A stretch of 6,234 bases of DNA from Actinomycetota bacterium (GTDB taxonomy: Bacteria; Actinomycetota; UBA4738; G016210805). The stretch spans positions 1-6,234 of the forward strand of contig JACQTL010000126.1 in assembly GCA_016210805.1 (NCBI GenBank). Reading direction: 5' to 3'. This document shows, piece by piece, positions 4,922 to 6,234 of the stretch (positions are counted from its first letter, which is position 1; each line of letters begins with the position of its first letter). A model generated the notes under the pieces. That model had not been told where the DNA came from. It saw nothing but the letters and a program-made list of their open reading frames with translations, and did not search any database. The translations under genes were made by a program, and so were the position numbers.

Positions 4922-6025
4922 GTGGACGAGGTCGTTCGCGTGGTGCTGGGGATCGAGCCCCCGGAGCTCGCCGTGGAGGTCATGGACTTCCTTGACCGGA
5001 CCGGCCGGGCCCGGGTCGTGGCGGCGGTGGGAGACGGGCCGTCGCTCCACCGGGTGGTCCGGCGGGAGGGGCCGGACGCGGTCGTGGCCCTCCCCTCGAT
5101 CGTGGGAGCCGGCGCGGCGGCGCTGGACGGGAGCTCCTACCTGGCCGTCGACACCCGGGAGAGCGTGAGGAGCCTCCGCGAGGCCATCGGGGCGGGGGCC
5201 CGCGGGTACTTCGTGTGGCCGGACGACCGGGAGGCCCTGGCCGCCGCGGCGGCCCGGCTGATGCCGGCGCGGGCCCGGGCCGCCGGGGAGCGACGGGCGG
5301 CGCCGATCGCCGTCCTCGGCGCTCGGGGCGGGGCCGGGGCCACCTTCCTGGCCACCCACCTGGCCCAGGCCCTGGCCCGCGAGGGGCGACGGGTCGTGCT
5401 GGTGGACGGGGAGCCGCTGTTCGGCGACCTGACCCCGGCCCTCGGCGCACCCTTCGACCCGGCCCCCCGTACGGCGGCCGACCTCGTTCCCGTGATCGAC
5501 GAGCTCACGCCCCGGCACCTCGAGGAGGCCCTGTGGACCCACCCGGCCGGGTTCCGGGCCCTCCTCGCCCCGCCCGAGCCGGGTCTCGCCGCGGCCCTCG
5601 GCCCGCAGGAGTACGGGGCGGTCTTGGTGGGGCTCGCCGGGCTGGCCGACGTCCTGGTCGTCCACGCCGGCCGGTGCCTGGACGACCGGTCCCGGGCCCT
5701 CCTGGAGAGGGCCGACCGCATCGCCATCGTCCTCACGCTGGACGTGGGGGCTTTCCGGGGCGCTCGCCGGGCCCTGGAGGTCCTGGCCGCCCACGGGCTC
5801 GAGGAGAGATGCGACCTGGTGGTCAACAGGTACGCCAGGGGCGAGATCGTGCCGCGCGACGTCGAGGCTGCCCTCGGCCGTCCGGCCGCGGCCGTGATCC
5901 GGCGGGACCGGGGGGCGGCCAGGGCCCAGGACCACGGCAGCCTCCTCCCGGTCCGGGGGGCCACCGGCCGGTCGGTGGCCCGCCTGGCCTCCCGGCTGGT
6001 GGAGCGTTCCGGGGGTGGCGAGTGA
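4922..6025 (+). CDS. cpaE: CpaE/TadZ-family pilus assembly protein with degenerate nucleotide-binding site
   Basis: MinD/ParA-like protein that in Tad/Flp pilus systems localises the assembly machinery, typically at a cell pole, with the CpaF motor. The 367-aa product has an atypical receiver-like domain (about 4-113; PDAVVALPSIVG lacks the phosphoacceptor Asp, but the REC-like end GARGYFVWPDDREALAAAA is present), a short Arg/Ala linker, then the ATPase-like domain (128-361). The P-loop region reads GARGGAGAT (133-141): R135 replaces the MinD-type signature Lys and A140 the P-loop Lys. The next motif is VDGEPLFGDL (161-170), and the Walker B position reads VLVVHAG, with His where VVVD is usual. 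VNRYARGEIVPRDVEAALG (300-319, split) is typical of CpaE. GTG 4922 is chosen for GGAGG at 4912-4916, 5 nt upstream; GTG 4910 is the alternative. The stop overlaps cpaF by 4 nt. Confidence 0.88.
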   Translation: MDEVVRVVLGIEPPELAVEVMDFLDRTGRARVVAAVGDGPSLHRVVRREGPDAVVALPSIVGAGAAALDGSSYLAVDTRESVRSLREAIGAGARGYFVWPDDREALAAAAARLMPARARAAGERRAAPIAVLGARGGAGATFLATHLAQALAREGRRVVLVDGEPLFGDLTPALGAPFDPAPRTAADLVPVIDELTPRHLEEALWTHPAGFRALLAPPEPGLAAALGPQEYGAVLVGLAGLADVLVVHAGRCLDDRSRALLERADRIAIVLTLDVGAFRGARRALEVLAAHGLEERCDLVVNRYARGEIVPRDVEAALGRPAAAVIRRDRGAARAQDHGSLLPVRGATGRSVARLASRLVERSGGGE

Positions 6026-6234
6026 GCGCGCTCCGGGGGCACCCGGGCGGGCCGGCCACCGGGCCGGCGACCGGCCCGGGCGACGGGCTGGCGGCGGTGC
6101 GGCGGCGGCTCCACCGGCGGCTGCTCGAGCAGGTCGGATCCATGGGACTCGAGCTGGTCGGGGGGCCCGAGCGCCGGCTGCGGGTCCGGGAGCGGGCCAT
6201 GTCCATCCTGCGGGCGGAGGGGCACATCCTTCCC
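6022..6234 (+). CDS. cpaF: Probable CpaF/TadA-type secretion ATPase, N-terminal fragment
   Basis: The first 71 codons of a gene cut by the right edge. GTG 6022 overlaps the cpaE TGA (GTGA), and GGGGGTGG at 6010-6017 can serve as ribosome-binding sequence. The N-terminus is a low-complexity Gly/Pro/Ala/Thr stretch (about 5-22, with PATGPATG), followed by a basic helix VRRRLHRRLLEQVG (26-39) and RVRERAMSILRAEGHILP near the edge. This matches the helical N-terminal region of CpaF/TadA ATPases, which power Tad/Flp pilus assembly from the cytoplasmic face. The Walker motifs that would prove it lie outside the window, so the call rests on this motif pattern and on the position directly after cpaE, the usual order in actinobacterial tad clusters. 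Confidence 0.75.
   Translation, partial: MSALRGHPGGPATGPATGPGDGLAAVRRRLHRRLLEQVGSMGLELVGGPERRLRVRERAMSILRAEGHILP

Noticed and set aside
4421..5935. Long minus-strand open frame opposite the ferritin-fold and cpaE genes
   Set aside because: Low-complexity Gly/Pro/Arg/His-rich composition, spanning an intergenic region and opposing two recognisable genes.

Overview
The window is very G+C-rich DNA with strong G/C preference at third codon positions, GTG starts in four of the six genes, 4-nt GTGA stop/start overlaps, and two apparently leaderless genes. Together with an ECF sigma/zf-HC2 anti-sigma pair and an actinobacterial-type MiaE-like ferritin-fold protein, this suggests Actinomycetota, possibly a deep-branching lineage known from environmental genomes. 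This is inference from style and gene content; no phylogenetic marker is present.

Left half (1-3480, minus strand): a three-gene signalling operon read leftwards. It starts with a 192-aa ECF sigma factor (2709-3287). This overlaps a 678-aa membrane anti-sigma factor (683-2719) carrying a cytoplasmic H-C-C zinc-finger motif, one membrane helix, a LolA/RseB-like extracytoplasmic domain and two related C-terminal modules resembling DUF4367. The anti-sigma gene overlaps a membrane-anchored extracytoplasmic protein of unknown function (1-686, cut by the window edge). Expected logic: the anti-sigma holds the sigma at the membrane until its large outer part senses an envelope signal. The third protein is probably a target or accessory.

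Middle (3482-4644): a 114-aa uncharacterised helical protein (minus) is divergent from a 220-aa ferritin-fold, MiaE-like protein (plus). The 133-bp gap between them holds two TAnnnT -10 elements so close to the start codons that both transcripts look leaderless. Hairpins follow both genes.

Right (4645-6234, plus strand): a gap of about 280 nt with a promoter candidate and an embedded 13-bp inverted repeat leads into the start of a Tad/Flp-type pilus or secretion operon. It encodes a CpaE/TadZ-like protein with a degenerate nucleotide site, then the first 71 codons of a probable CpaF/TadA motor ATPase overlapping it by 4 nt.

No RNA genes, CRISPR arrays, insertion sequences or phage genes were seen. 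I did not find a clearly new system. The most unusual points are the anti-sigma architecture with its unknown partner, the loss of expected metal-ligand histidines in the ferritin-fold protein, and the regulatory sequences in the gaps.
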